From: Pyrrhosoma nymphula
Lineage: Eukaryota > Arthropoda > Insecta > Odonata > Coenagrionidae
Direction of reading: 5' to 3'
DNA length: 64,000 bases
Assembly (NCBI GenBank): GCA_963573305.1
Contig: OY754337.1
Coordinates: 70,529,094-70,593,093 of the forward strand
The position numbers and the translations under genes are program-made. Under the pieces are notes generated by a model. The model did no database searches and was not told where the DNA came from. It saw only the letters and a program-made list of their open reading frames with translations. How positions within the stretch are numbered: position 1 is the first letter of the stretch; every line of letters begins with the position of its first letter. Shown here piece after piece: positions 1-11,726 of this stretch.

Positions 1-456
1 CTAGACTTCTGAGTTTACTTGATAAAATGTTGTGATCAATGCTGTTAAATGCTTTAGTTAGGTCATAAAATATACCTAAAGCACAATGTTTTTTGTTAAA
101 GCTTAAGTTCAATTCATGAATGAATTGAAAGAGTGCAGAGATGGTCGATTTATATCTCCGTTCTGAGAGATAAAGCTGTGCTGAGATTCATGGAGCAGTT
201 GATTATGCTCTAAAAAAATTGTGATTCTCTTGTATACTACTGTTTCAAGAATTTTTGAGAATACAGAAAGTACCGAAATGTGCCGATAATTTTCTGAATC
301 GTAGAGCACACCCTTTTCAGGTATAGCGGTGACAATAGCAAACTTTAAATTTGTAGGGACGATACCCTCAGTAAGAGACAAGTTAATTATATGCACAAGA
401 GGCTTGGTGAAAATAATATTTTAAGTCTTGGGGAAAACTGTGGAAAGAAATCTGTA
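1..456 (-). pseudogene. Non-LTR retrotransposon reverse transcriptase fragment
   Basis: The minus strand encodes the fingers and start of the palm of a LINE-type reverse transcriptase. Recognisable blocks in order are HIINLSLTEGIVP, LKFAIVTAIPEKG, ENYRHISVLSVFSKILE and KRITIFLEHNQLL. A different frame then carries IFYDLTKAFNSIDHNIL, which is RT motif A with its catalytic Asp (YDLTKAF) retained. The second block is shifted relative to the first, so the frame is broken near position 110. An in-frame stop lies just upstream of NIIFTKPLVHIINL, near 423. The rest of the RT, including the catalytic DD motif, would lie left of the window. The style is jockey/CR1-like, but the clade cannot be fixed from this piece. 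It is a dead fragment. Confidence 0.88.
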
Positions 457-2432
457 ACAGCGCTTCCTAGATACACGGTAGGGTAGCAGAAAAGTTTAGC
501 AACATTTCACTCCACGTGGCACATTTAAGGGTGTAAAAAACAAGCAATTTGTGTTGCATCTCTACTGTCGAATATTTCGGGAGCTTCAAAAACGCCGGCT
601 TATCTCCAGCCATCACGCCAGCATCTCTTATAGATGCGATATCCCGGCTGAAATTGAATATTGGATTTCCTTATGAGAGTATCATCGTTCATATTAGTCT
701 TTTTCTCGATTTACCCGACGTCAGCAGGCATCGTCTACCGAGTAAAATTCATTTTAGTTGAATAGAGATCATTTGAAAAAAACTCCGTTCTTCAACCTAG
801 ATAAATTATATTTCGCACCCTGATACTTGCGGTGTGCGCAGAAAGAGTATTGATTTTCTAATACAGGCGTATAACATATTCGTCTGATAGCAGCAAGATG
901 TTGCTGATCATAGGCATACACTTGTGATGACATAATGTTATAACGAATCTCAATGGGAATCTCTTTGTTCGTGTTAGAGATAACTGTATCCATTTTGCAT
1001 AGAAAGTATAAGTTAGGCAAATATTTACCTACTTATATTCTAATTGAAGCATGAGTCAACATTTTGTTTTATAAGGTAAAATATTAGCCTGTGATTCCCA
1101 TTAACATCAAATGATTGGGGATTAGGGGTTAATGGCTAAGAAGTAATTTTAAAATTTATTATTTACGTGTCGTTAATTGTAGAGAACAGAGCGATTGAGG
1201 AAAGTCACTTTTTTGCATAACTCCCATTGTTTTTTTAGTTGCGTATGGCTCAATTTCTTGCTAGTGGTCAAATTTTTCTAATAAAAAAATATTGTTTTCC
1301 TATGATTTATAAAATTTCCTTACGCCCTCCGAAACGCTTGTGTTAAAAGCGTCGTCAACTGCTAATAAAATATATGAACATTTTTCCAAAACAACTTAGC
1401 TTGCATATGAAAATGTATATTGACATGTGGTCTGCATGAATGTGAAAAATGTATCCCAAGTGACGCGTGTTAAACTTTTTTGATAGTGTGTTTGAAGTAT
1501 ACGATGATAGTTTTGCGAAATTAAGACAAGAGAAAACGAAGAAAAATAAAATGGAATTGCTTAAGGCTATTTTGACCGGTATTATTGCAAAGTTAATAAA
1601 TAATTGCTAATAAAAAAAGAAGTTTAAGGCTAGGCTATTATTTCTATCTCTGCTGTCTTCGATTCTTTTTTGTCATACCATAACATAGTGATACGTTGTT
1701 TTGACATTTAATTACTAATTTGATGCTGATGACCCTGCATGCGTTGGAAGGATGAATTCGTAGAAATAGATTTGGAAATTTTTTTGGCCTCCTCAAAGAG
1801 TTAGAATTTCAGTTCGCTATCATCTAATTCCAGTGCATTCTCTCGTCATGCATGGAGTAAAGATGGCATTCTAACATTGCCGTAATACTTGATGAATTAT
1901 GGCTGCTGAGTGGATTGGGGCCATGAGAAATTTTTACGCCTTAATTGACAGAGGGTTATAAATGCAGTTCCGCTACCCACTTCTGTTAATACCCTGGAAT
2001 ATTTAGCTATGTCCCTAATCGGAGATATCCTGGCGCGTATTCCGCATTTAAAAGGTTGTAAACTCCCTTTACTGGCGACAAATCTCCCTAATAAACGACG
2101 TTGCTATGATGCACTCTAGTTTCGTCAATTGAATTGTAGTCGTAAAAGGGCTTAACGTGAATTATTCATCTTCTTTGCAGGTTTAACTGTTTAAGTGAAT
2201 GTTGAATAATTCAACTCCTCTTTTCTTTGGAAGTAAAGGTAGTATTTTTGGATCAATAAGTTTGCCACGACAAAAATAAAGGATATTAGGAGTGATTTCA
2301 TATTAAAAATGAATTGTTGTTTGTTACTCTGGCATTGAAATAGAAAAATAATTCGAACTAAGTTTCGCAATTCCCATTGTTAAAACAATTAATGCAAAGT
2401 GATTTAGCAGAAGATAAAATGTTCTGATACGT
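457..2432. other. AT-rich DNA without recognised features
   Basis: Short open frames exist on both strands (for example 549-761 plus and 769-1020 minus). None shows a recognisable domain, a start context or splice structure that I can defend. The stretch next to 456 may be decayed upstream sequence of the same LINE, but no motif supports this. Confidence 0.5.
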
Positions 2433-3636
2433 CTTTGGTTAGACATCGTAGGAGTGAGCGAGATCAAGTGGACGGGAGCGGACGACTTCTGGAGTGACGG
2501 GTATAGAGTCATATACTCCGGCGATTACCAGATAACCAGAAGATTGCGGGAGTTGGATTCATCCTGAAGAAAGAATGGGGAAGAAGAGTAAAGGCATATT
2601 GGCAGTACAACGAAAGGATAATGCTAATCAAGATAGATGGAGAACTGACAGGCAGTAATAGTGCAGTTGTACATGCCAACGTCTAACCATTCGGAAGAAG
2701 AAATCGAAGAAATGTACGAGCAACTGGAAGAGTTCCTGAGCACAGTCAAAGGGAAGGAAAACCTGGTAGTAATGAGAGATTGGAATGCAGTGGTTGGAGA
2801 GGGAAAGGATGGGAACACAGTAGGAGAGTTCGGGACGGGGAAACGGAACGAGAGAGGAGAAAGACTTGTGGAATTCTGCAGTGAGAAGAACTTGGTGGTG
2901 GCAAAGACCCTCTTCATGCAACACCGACGGAGAAGATACACATGGAAGATGCCAGGAGACAGAGCCAGATACCAGATTGACTAAATTCTGGTAAGACGAA
3001 GGTACAAGAACCAAGTGAAGCATTGCAAGACTTACCTCGGGGCGGATATCAACAGTGACCACAATCTAGTTGTGTTGGAAAGTCAACTGAGATACAAGAA
3101 GATAAGAAGGACGAAACGAGAACAAAGATGGAACCTAAAGCCACTGCAAGAAGAGGAAAGAAAAACATTTGCTGCTGCCATTGATGAGAAGGTGGAAATA
3201 GCAAAGGAATCCAGCCAAAGTGTAGTAGAGAGATGGAATAGCCTCAAGAAGACCCATCACAGAAGTAGCAGAGGTACAACTATCAAGAAAGCCGGTCGAA
3301 ATTAAGAAACCATGGATGATGGAGCACATCACAGCCCCTATTGAAGAAAAAAGAAAGTATTAGAATGCCAGAAATGAAACAGAAGAAGTACTGTATAAGA
3401 GGTTAAGGAATCAAGTTATCAGAGAATCGGAAAAGGCCGAAGAGAAATGGATTGAAAGCTGCTGCGAGAACATCAACGAAAATATGATGAAGGGGAACTC
3501 AGAAACGACATACAACCTAATCAAGGGGCACTTCGGAGAAAGGAAACCAAGATGCAAAAACATCAGAGATTTGGATGGGAAACTGGTAATGGAAGCAATA
3601 CTAGGAGTATGCAATAAATATGAAGTCATAATTTGA
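2433..3636 (+). pseudogene. RTE-type LINE endonuclease region, frameshifted
   Basis: Segments in three frames match the apurinic-like endonuclease and linker of an RTE/BovB-style LINE ORF (the family behind many 'craniofacial development protein 2-like' calls). In order: LDIVGVSEIKWTGADDFW with WSDGYRVIYSG (2439-2520), AGVGFILKKEWGRRVKAYW in a shifted frame (from 2546), then the long block at 2661-3305. That block holds YMPTSNHSEEEIEEMYEQLE, RDWNAVVG, RNERGERLVEFC, RRRYTWKMPGD and SDHNLVVLES. The Asp of RDWN and the Asp/His of SDHN are kept, but the usual Gly before DWN is Arg. A TAA at 2982-2984 interrupts the motif that normally reads QIDYILV. A further shift near 3300 leads to KPWMMEHITAPIEEKRKY, a TAG at 3361-3363, and a Lys/Glu-rich linker ending at 3636. 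The copy stops before the RT domain, so it is 3'-truncated and dead. Confidence 0.9.
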
Positions 3637-4808
3637 TTAAGTTTCGTGTAGTTAAAGACACAGAAAACTAGAACAATTTCGTGGTGCCTAAATGAAATTT
3701 GAATAATTAGAAAAATTAAGGAGCATTACTCATGTTTACTCTTTTGAACAATATAGCCGCAGAAACGAAACAACGTAAGCGCGTGAAATTTAGTGAAATA
3801 GCACGTAACTGATAATCTGTAGGTTTGAGTTATGAATTTTCAAGTAGGTAGTAGACGCAACTTCTTTTTTTTTACATCACTGGTTTACTGGTGACTATGA
3901 AACGTTTTTGACTGGGAAACCCACTATGGTTATCTTTTTTTACTGTTTCCTTTGGCCATAAGCTGGTCATGAACTCTAGTTGCAAGGTCTGCCGACGCCT
4001 CACGCTTGACTCTTTGAGTGCGACTCTAGGGTGAATCGTGTCTGTGCTGGCCCGTGTCTGTCTCCGGCCGATTGACCCACATGGGAAAGGGTTGAGTGGG
4101 AGCTTTCACCGCTCGCTCCGCGCACATGGTCCAATCGAAGAGAAAGCTATAAGTGTCGCGAAACAGCTCATCCATGATTCCTCATATTTTCGCTCTCTTC
4201 CCTCAGTTACTCGCCGCGTGTTTTTTTTTAACTTAAGGGAAATGATTATTGGATCTACAGAGTTCCATAAATAATTTCCGCAAAAAGAATCCTCTCGTGA
4301 AACATCGAAACGGCACGAGAAAGTTATTTTTGCCCTCCAAAAATGGTGTCTCATTAATTTCCTGGGAGATTATTTGGCGATAGTGCACAAAAGTGCTATA
4401 CTTGTGACATTTTTTAAATTTTACCTTGTAAATCAAGTATTTTACATAAATTTCCGTTAAAGAAGCGAGTGAAATTTTTAATATCGTTCACTATTTCTTT
4501 TAAAACTAGAAAAATGCAGAAGTTTCCGGGGCGTTGTGCGCGAGAATGAGTCACCATACTTGCCAGCATTATATAATGGGGTGCTCTCCTAAATTTAAAA
4601 GAGCATTTTTTTCGCATGTAACGATTAATAAATTAAAGCCATTGACATTTGCAAAGTAGCACTTCATAATTCTCAATATTCTTGTAGTTATGGAACGTCA
4701 AAGTGGGCGAAAATTTCAAATGTATTTCGCGCGCAAGAAACGCCTTTTGATTGGTGTGACTTCAGAATGCGAGTAAGCGGGTTTACGGGGTTTACCCCCG
4801 CCCCATGG
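3637..4808. other. Unrecognised DNA
   Basis: No gene, repeat boundary or structured RNA is recognised between the LINE fragment and the hAT-like left end. Short frames near 4038-4617 overlap one another on both strands and look like chance frames. Confidence 0.5.
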
Positions 4809-4816
4809 CAATACAG
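4809..4816. repeat. Left 8-bp target-site duplication of hAT-like element
   Basis: CAATACAG directly precedes the terminal sequence TAGTGATGGG. The identical 8-mer follows the inverted terminus at 11704-11711. An 8-bp duplication is the hallmark of hAT insertion. Confidence 0.85.
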
Positions 4817-6862
4817 TAGTGATGGGTCGGTCGTGAGAGATCGAATTCCGAGAGCAAGTTCTCTTAAAAGAAAGATCGATGAACGACTTCTCTCCAATGA
4901 CCGAGGCGATCTTCACCGATCGCGACAGGAATGATTGCATGACATCAAATATCGATCACGAGACTTGAGACCGACCAAAAAAATCTTGAGTGAGTTTTAT
5001 AACGAGAGATTCCAGAGTTACTCGCTCTTTCGTGAGATGTAGGCAGTTATTCGATGCTCCGCTCGGTTGCGCTAACAAAGACGCAGCGTAATAACAGTCA
5101 ACAATTTACATCACGACATAAATATCTTGCATCGAGAGAGTTTTACCAGTTTTGCTGGCTCGCTTTTTAGTAGAATAATAACATCATTAAAAATGAAGAC
5201 CGAATCCGTTACACTGTCGGCAAAGAGACAGCTGGGTTAAGATTCAAAAGGAATGCAATGGAAATTAAACATGATCCAGGTACTTATCCGTTTGTTAATT
5301 CGCCAAGCAATGCATTATTTGTTACTGCGTTGGCTATGTAGTGCCGTTATTTATTACGTGCAATAGGTTAATCGTCACTTGTAAGTAGTATAGTACAATA
5401 CTATATCCCTATGAATTGTTTTCCTTTGCCGCGACGAGTCGTAAATTGTGTGATAATTAAATATCTGAGTCTATGACGTGATCGCTTAGAAATCAAACCT
5501 GATACCCATGCCGCTGTATTATATATATACCGGCCGTTTATATAAACAACTGTGATCCATATTGCCAATGCATTTTAAAAATTCAACTCCGCTCCTCTCT
5601 CTTCAATCACTTTTTCTAGACTTTGATGGTGTTGCTGTCAATCAAGAATGTTTCCAGTGCTTCATTGGATGTCCGTTGGCTTTCCCTTCGTCTGAATTTT
5701 CTTCCCATATGTCTTCCGAAGTATTGGCGTGTTAAAATCACCGGTGAATTCATCCAGAATTGTTTGTTTTTGGAATGCAGTTTGCTTTTGGTGTTATTTC
5801 AAATATTTTTAACTGCAATCTCATCAGCGAATCCTTTTTTCGGAGAATAAAATTTCGTATGTGCCAATAACTCTCCTTTTCATTTAGAGGAATGGTATTT
5901 GAAGAACTTGATTCAGGGAATAATAGCGTGATTCCAGTTAATATAGGTTAGATCCAAACACCGTTCGAGACATGATAACTGCAAATTATGATTACCCACA
6001 GGTAATTTGATTCAAACTTTCATCATTATACTTTTGTAGTGAATAGTAAGTTAAAAACATGTACATAGGCTTGATCAGTAAATATCAGTATGAGTTTCCG
6101 GAATTTCATTTGCATTTGCGCTGAGTGTAGCTTCAATAAACGGTACAATGTAAATATCGTAATACTGTAATTGGTTGTAAGCAAAAATGAATTACATGAG
6201 TGGGCCATTACATCAGCCTTAGGCATCCCATTGAAATGGGCAAGGAGTTATTTCAATCAAAATGTACTAACATGTTTAGTAAGGCAATATATGACTTCAT
6301 ACCACCGATACTGTGTCACTTTAAATTGGCAGAAATGCTGTATGTGAGCAATTAAATAAATAAAGACTGTATTTCTGCGTGCAATAGAGCATCATATACT
6401 GTAAAATAGTGCTGGAAATTTGTAATCATCGTATCATCCATCAAAGTGTGTATTCGAACATGGCTTGTACACAGGAGCTTACAATTAGACCATATTCATT
6501 TAAAATTTAATTCCTTGGAAAGGACAAATTAAAATTTCTGATAGTACTAATTACTCATTGTACATCCAAAATCCCTGGTAAATATTTAGCAGGAAAATTT
6601 AGAAGGAACCTGCAGGAAGTTAGCAGAACATTCATGAGGATAATCAGAAACCTATAGTGGCAAAGAAAATCTTATTTTGGTTTAAAAACTGATGCCTATC
6701 TTAAACATTGGTGGAGTAATGCAATTATAGCATTGGACTGTTATCAACGTCTATTCATTCCACATTCACTTTAATTCTTATATTTGCCTGACCATGACAT
6801 TTTACCACCATTATAATGGTATACAGATAGCTTAACAGACATATATTTCAGTGGTCATGACC

Positions 6863-6912
6863 AGCAGGAAGGGTGGAGTGGTAACTGCAGTTACCACTCC
6901 ACCCTTCTTGCT
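6863..6912. repeat. Near-perfect 50-nt palindrome
   Basis: The sequence is self-complementary around CTGCAG (centre 6887/6888). Positions 868-907 of this kilobase form a perfect 40-nt palindrome. Four more base pairs lie outside it after a single G/T mismatch (6867/6908). As RNA or single-stranded DNA it would form a strong hairpin. No gene flanks it, so a terminator role is not suggested. It may be the fused ends of a small inverted-repeat element. Confidence 0.9.
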
Positions 6913-7874
6913 TCAAAAATTTCTTTCCTTAAAATGTTTCAATTTAGTTCTGCGCATCACATCCATTCATTTCAATTGCCTATATTTTTCCTACCTCTCC
7001 CAATGAAGCAAACCTTTCCCTTCAAAAGTGCCTTTCAGGACCTAATTTCCTCTTAATTACCTACTATCTGACATAAAGTGGACTCCTAAATTTCCTTCAC
7101 TGTTATATGTAACTTCAATGCCTAGTCAAGTATCTCTTAACTTCTCTTCTATCTTACTTTCATTATCCTTCTCGAGAGCCACTCCTCATATAACTTTAGT
7201 CTAATCTCACCCTCTCAACATTAGCCAATGGTTTAGATCCACCGAAGTCCACAACCCTTTATAAAACCTTCCAAACCAACCTTTTGTTTGCATCCTATAT
7301 CAGGACTTGAGGCATTACATATCCCCCTTAATTCTTGAATATTGCTGATACAAGACATTTAATATCTTGAGTAGGACACCTCGTTCCACTAAAATTCTGC
7401 CCCAGTTACAACTTCATTCCACTATTTGTTTTTTGCTATTTGTCTTAAGCCTCTAATGGTTTCTACTCAATGACCATTCTCAATCTATACTCTGGAGTGA
7501 GATGGCAAGCCACTTACCATGAGGAAAAATATCCACAGATGCTGAGTGGACTATGTTCCCTTCGTTCCTGCTCTTCGTCCAATCTGGCATGTGTGAGCCT
7601 AACAGCTATAATTACCCTTGTTAATTTCTACTACAGGTAAACAATACATCATAGCATGTCCTTTGATAACAGTTGATTAATATTCATAAATTTACCAAAG
7701 ATCATGGCAATAGGAGTCGACTTAAGACTTAATCATATTGGGGTTTCAAGGAACATATTCAAAATAAGCCAAGTAGTAATTGTAAAAAACCTACACCAAC
7801 ATTTATTTCACTTATTGATTATTAAAAATAAATGGGTCTATGAATGGTTGCACAACCCTTAGTTTTCATCACCC

Positions 7875-7906
7875 CTGATGACAATGACTGAGTCAGACAT
7901 CGAAAC
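7875..7906 (+). other. CTGATGA...GAAAC hairpin-type motif
   Basis: CTGATGA is followed by a short self-complementary segment (TGAC TGA GTCA) and then CGAAAC. The arrangement resembles the conserved core of a hammerhead ribozyme, but the spacing and the helix next to the core are not canonical. The same signature recurs at 45466, 45788, 46037 (minus), 58077 and 58846 (minus). No function is assigned. Confidence 0.35.
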
Positions 7907-10393
7907 GTCAGCCTACATGGAGACCATCACCCTGTTGGAAACCCGAGAAAGCTTCTTAGGTTCCTCATATCAGTGAAATAAATAGTATTAATAATATGTA
8001 ACAGCATTCATTAAGCATGAAGCATTATAGACCAAATCCATTTTACACTAAAATTTTGTTATAAGTGAAAAATCATTGATTACCTACTATTGCTTTGTTA
8101 TCCATTCATGACCCTCTTCTCCATTAACTTCTTCAATTTATAAAAGGGTGTTACCAAAACTATGAGTGCATACTTGACTTAAATTATGACAGACATTTAA
8201 TTTAAATGAGGGCATAAAAAATAATTTTATTCTGATCAAGTTGACTTTAAGTCACACAGGAACGATATCTGTAAACTTAAGTTGACTGCTAAGTAATTGA
8301 GTACCTGGATAACTTGAGGCACACAACTTATCACATGATATTGTTTGCTCTCTGCTGTTAGTGATGTCTGTTTGGATTTGGAAACTGGCTCTCTTATAAT
8401 AATTTACTCCATAATACCCTATATTGGCATATATCCTTTGCCTCTATTGCATTCATACATTACTTCATTCACACTCTCTCCTATTCTTAAGACTCCTAAT
8501 CTTCCTCCTTTAATGTCTCTTCCACCACATCATGAACCCACAATTTTTTCCATCTTCCTCTTACGCTATTCACTCCTCAATCACAATCCTGTTCCAATAC
8601 TCAACTCTAATCTATTATTTAAACATTGCCAAACCCACAGAGAATAATCCTTTCATAAAGTCCATTACGGTAGCATGAAGGAAGAGATATTTTCAAAATG
8701 TCAAAAGAAAATTAATAAAAAGATATTAGCTTTAGTTCCCATAAGTATTCAGTAAGTATATCAAGCAAAAATCAACATGAAATACACTCAGAATCTTTAC
8801 TCTTAATAATCCAAGATGGTATGTATATTGTTCTAGCAAATTCAATGATTGCATGGGGGAAATAAACATTTGTCACAGTATGCACAGCTGATTTTTCTTC
8901 TTTGAATCAAAACTAGGTATGACATACAACTGTTATCACTCATATGATATGTAAACACTACTGTTTTCTGATTACAGTTCTATAATATAGAGAGAACTGG
9001 CAGAGTGGATATTGGTCTGAAGTTATTGATGGCTATAACCATTGATAAGCACTAAACCATTGTGTAAATTAATAATTGATCAGAGGCTATTCCTTGCAAA
9101 GATAATAAACATATATATTGAGGTCAGATATTTAGTAAACATTCTTATAACCTGATTGTTCCATGTATTTCATAAAATCTACAGAGTAAACTAGTTATAT
9201 TTTTGCCTAGATATAGTATTCCCTACCTGTTACATGATATAGTCTAGTAAATGGCAACTAGAGTAGCAATCAGATAGCAGAGAAACTCACTGACGCTTAC
9301 ATATTTTATTGCATTGCATTGGTGCTTCTTAATGATAGCAGAAATATCATCTAGAGGAAGAACGAATGTAGTGGGTTTAAAATTAGCACTGTCAGTGCCA
9401 AACAATTTAAGAAGATTCATCACATCCTGCAATCAGTTTTTAAATCCCTACTCATACACATCATAATAACAAATATTTTGTGTGTATTAGGCATTTCTTA
9501 TAGGTAGCTTAGAAGCAATATATGTTAACTGATAAGAATTAAGATATGTATAACTGTTGAATACCCTGTAAGACATAACTATAATAATCAAATCGTTTTC
9601 GTAACCAATTAACATCTCCAATGTACGGGCAAAAGCATTTTGTGAGGGGGAATTAATATAGCACTAAAGATTCAATACTATAACAAAGTGCATTTTTACT
9701 GAATATACATTTTATTGAAAGGTACGCAGGTACATATACAAACCATCATTTAATAATATGCTTTTTAAACATTTAGAATATATGTGGCATTGCGAAAAAC
9801 ATATTTACTGAACATCAATATAATTGACTAGTTTGATTAGTTATCTAAGTGACGAAGTGCATGGTGAAACCCCAACGATTTTAATCGATGGCAACAAACG
9901 AAGCATGTTTTGTAAGGAGCGTTTTACATTAGATATAAATCACTCAAGTGGCTGAAAAAATGCATATATTTCAACAAATATTGAGAATAGTAAACGTGAA
10001 GTCCTATTCAGTTCACTTTGGCACAAGAAGTGCTTCACGAGAAGAAAACAACATCACGTCAGAAGCAACTTCACAAAAAAGTATTCATCGTAGGACTGAT
10101 TGTTATTATTAGAATCACAGATATATATATGCACAGCGAATGTCTTGGACTCCTGTATTTGCACTAATACTCTGAATTTATGCTTTATATTTACGATGTA
10201 AACAATAAACGACGAATATAACGTTAACCTATGAACAAATCTTCGATTTTGGCATTTATTAATATTGTAAGCACTCGACGATCACGAGACAGTATTTCAG
10301 AAGCACAGTAACTAAATTATAGATATATAGTACGATGTAAACAAACCTTTACCAAAGTTGAACGTTCGCTTTTTTACATGCAATTCACTCTTA

Positions 10394-10608
10394 AGGCCGC
10401 TTTACACGATGAAAGATTTTGTACAAATGAATGTACGTGAGATTGTACGTTTGTCTCAACGAAATTAGAACAGGTTCTATTTCCCGTGCAGGCATTGAGA
10501 CATTCGCACAAGCGTTCATACAATTTGCCGCTTTACACGATACATTTTGCCTCATGCAAGAGTTCACGGAAGAGTTTGTACAAACAAATGTACCGTGTAA
10601 AACGGCCT
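10394..10608. mobile_element. 215-bp Harbinger-like MITE, copy 1
   Basis: The element starts AGGCCGCTTTACACG and ends with the near inverse CGTGTAAAACGGCCT. It is flanked by TTA on both sides (10391-10393 and 10609-10611). TTA/TAA 3-bp duplications with short GC-tipped terminal repeats are typical of PIF/Harbinger MITEs. It contains an internal repeat of the tip sequence (CGCTTTACACGATA near 10532-10545). It lies inside the hAT-like element, so it inserted there later or was carried along. It is too short to encode a transposase; the 75-codon frame across it is a by-product. A relative of exactly the same length is at 39962-40176. Confidence 0.85.
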
Positions 10609-11703
10609 TTAGACAAACACAGCAGCAAACTATGAGATTATTTCAGGGGGGACTGTAACTTAAAAATCTACGACGTAAACAAACAAAAACCCACCATTAA
10701 AGGCTATTTTTGAAGCACTAACTCTTGGTAAATTTACGACATAAACTATAACTTTAGCATAAGTTACACTTACTTCCACTTCTTCCACTTTCTTCGTGTA
10801 ACTCACGTCCAGAAACACAACGCAATATTATGCCATTTCAGAAGCACAGAAACTTTTATAACCTCCAGGGTGTATTTCCTGTCATAACACATCCATTAGG
10901 AGCGTAAGTCTACCTAACACAAATAACCTTTAAATATCAAAATATCACCACAAGAACACACGCAATACATCACAGCACATATAACATTTGTAATCACTGA
11001 AATTCCATAATTGCATTGTCACTTAAATACACGATAAACCATCGTTTCAATATTCTCGACAAATATTACGTCTCGTGAACAAGTGAAACAGACTGTAATT
11101 GAAAATTGAATTTTAGTGCTACAGTCGGATAATTTGCTTTAAATTCTTACAGCCAAAAGAAAACGTTGATCGTTTCGAACTACATACCAAAATAAAATTT
11201 CGCTACTAAATTACTATTAATCATTGGTTTCTATAATGAGTTGTTAATAATTTGTGGTCCATAAAATGTCACTCTTCAATAGTTTTGTAATCAAGTGGGA
11301 TATTCCTAATATTCTTCGTATAACTATACTTAAAATCACAAACCAAGAGCATTGTGTACAAACAAAACAAACCTTCGCACGATTGCACAATTGTGCCTTC
11401 AATTGTTTTCAAAGAATTACCCACAACTCCACGGAAACCGGCACTGAACGAGGTAGCTGCACTGAAACTCTGTGCTATCAAGAGCAAAGCTGTACACCTC
11501 GGTCATGCTTACAGTATGAAACTCACGAACGACCAGATTTTTTATCTATCACGATTTTCCTGAGAGATCATTGATCGTAGGCAACTTGGACTGCTCACTA
11601 GCTGGAAAATCGGTCTCTCTGATCGACGATGGAAGATCGAATCACAAGCGGGAGTGACCGACGCGACCGAAATCTCTCAAAAGACCGACTTTTCCCATCA
11701 CTA

Positions 11704-11711
11704 CAATACAG
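11704..11711. repeat. Right 8-bp target-site duplication of hAT-like element
   Basis: CAATACAG is identical to 4809-4816 and immediately follows the terminal CCCATCACTA. Confidence 0.85.
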
Positions 11712-11726
11712 CGATTCGGTGTTTCG

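Larger units (their letters stand above)
4817..11703. mobile_element. Complete hAT-like element, 6.9 kb, no transposase seen
   Basis: The left end reads TAGTGATGGG and the right end is its exact reverse complement CCCATCACTA. Imperfect similarity continues inward, with TCGGTC and GAGAGAT on both sides and several GACCGA/GAGAGATC-type motifs in the first and last 200 bp. Identical CAATACAG octamers flank the element. Together the terminus form and the 8-bp duplication point to the hAT superfamily. The interior is AT-rich, and no frame shows the hAT dimerisation motif, BED finger or catalytic blocks. It contains a 50-nt palindrome (6863-6912), a CTGATGA-hairpin-GAAA motif (7875-7906) and a nested MITE (10394-10608). 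At nearly 7 kb it is long for an empty hAT derivative. It may be a non-autonomous element that acquired foreign DNA, or one with badly decayed or intron-split coding sequence. Confidence 0.8.

Noticed and set aside
549..1020. Two short frames next to the LINE fragment as its upstream coding part
   Set aside because: No endonuclease motif could be identified in either frame or in their reverse translations.
5188..5273. ATG followed by about 15 codons and possible splice donors inside the hAT-like element, as a first transposase exon
   Set aside because: Too short and without any downstream exon showing hAT motifs.
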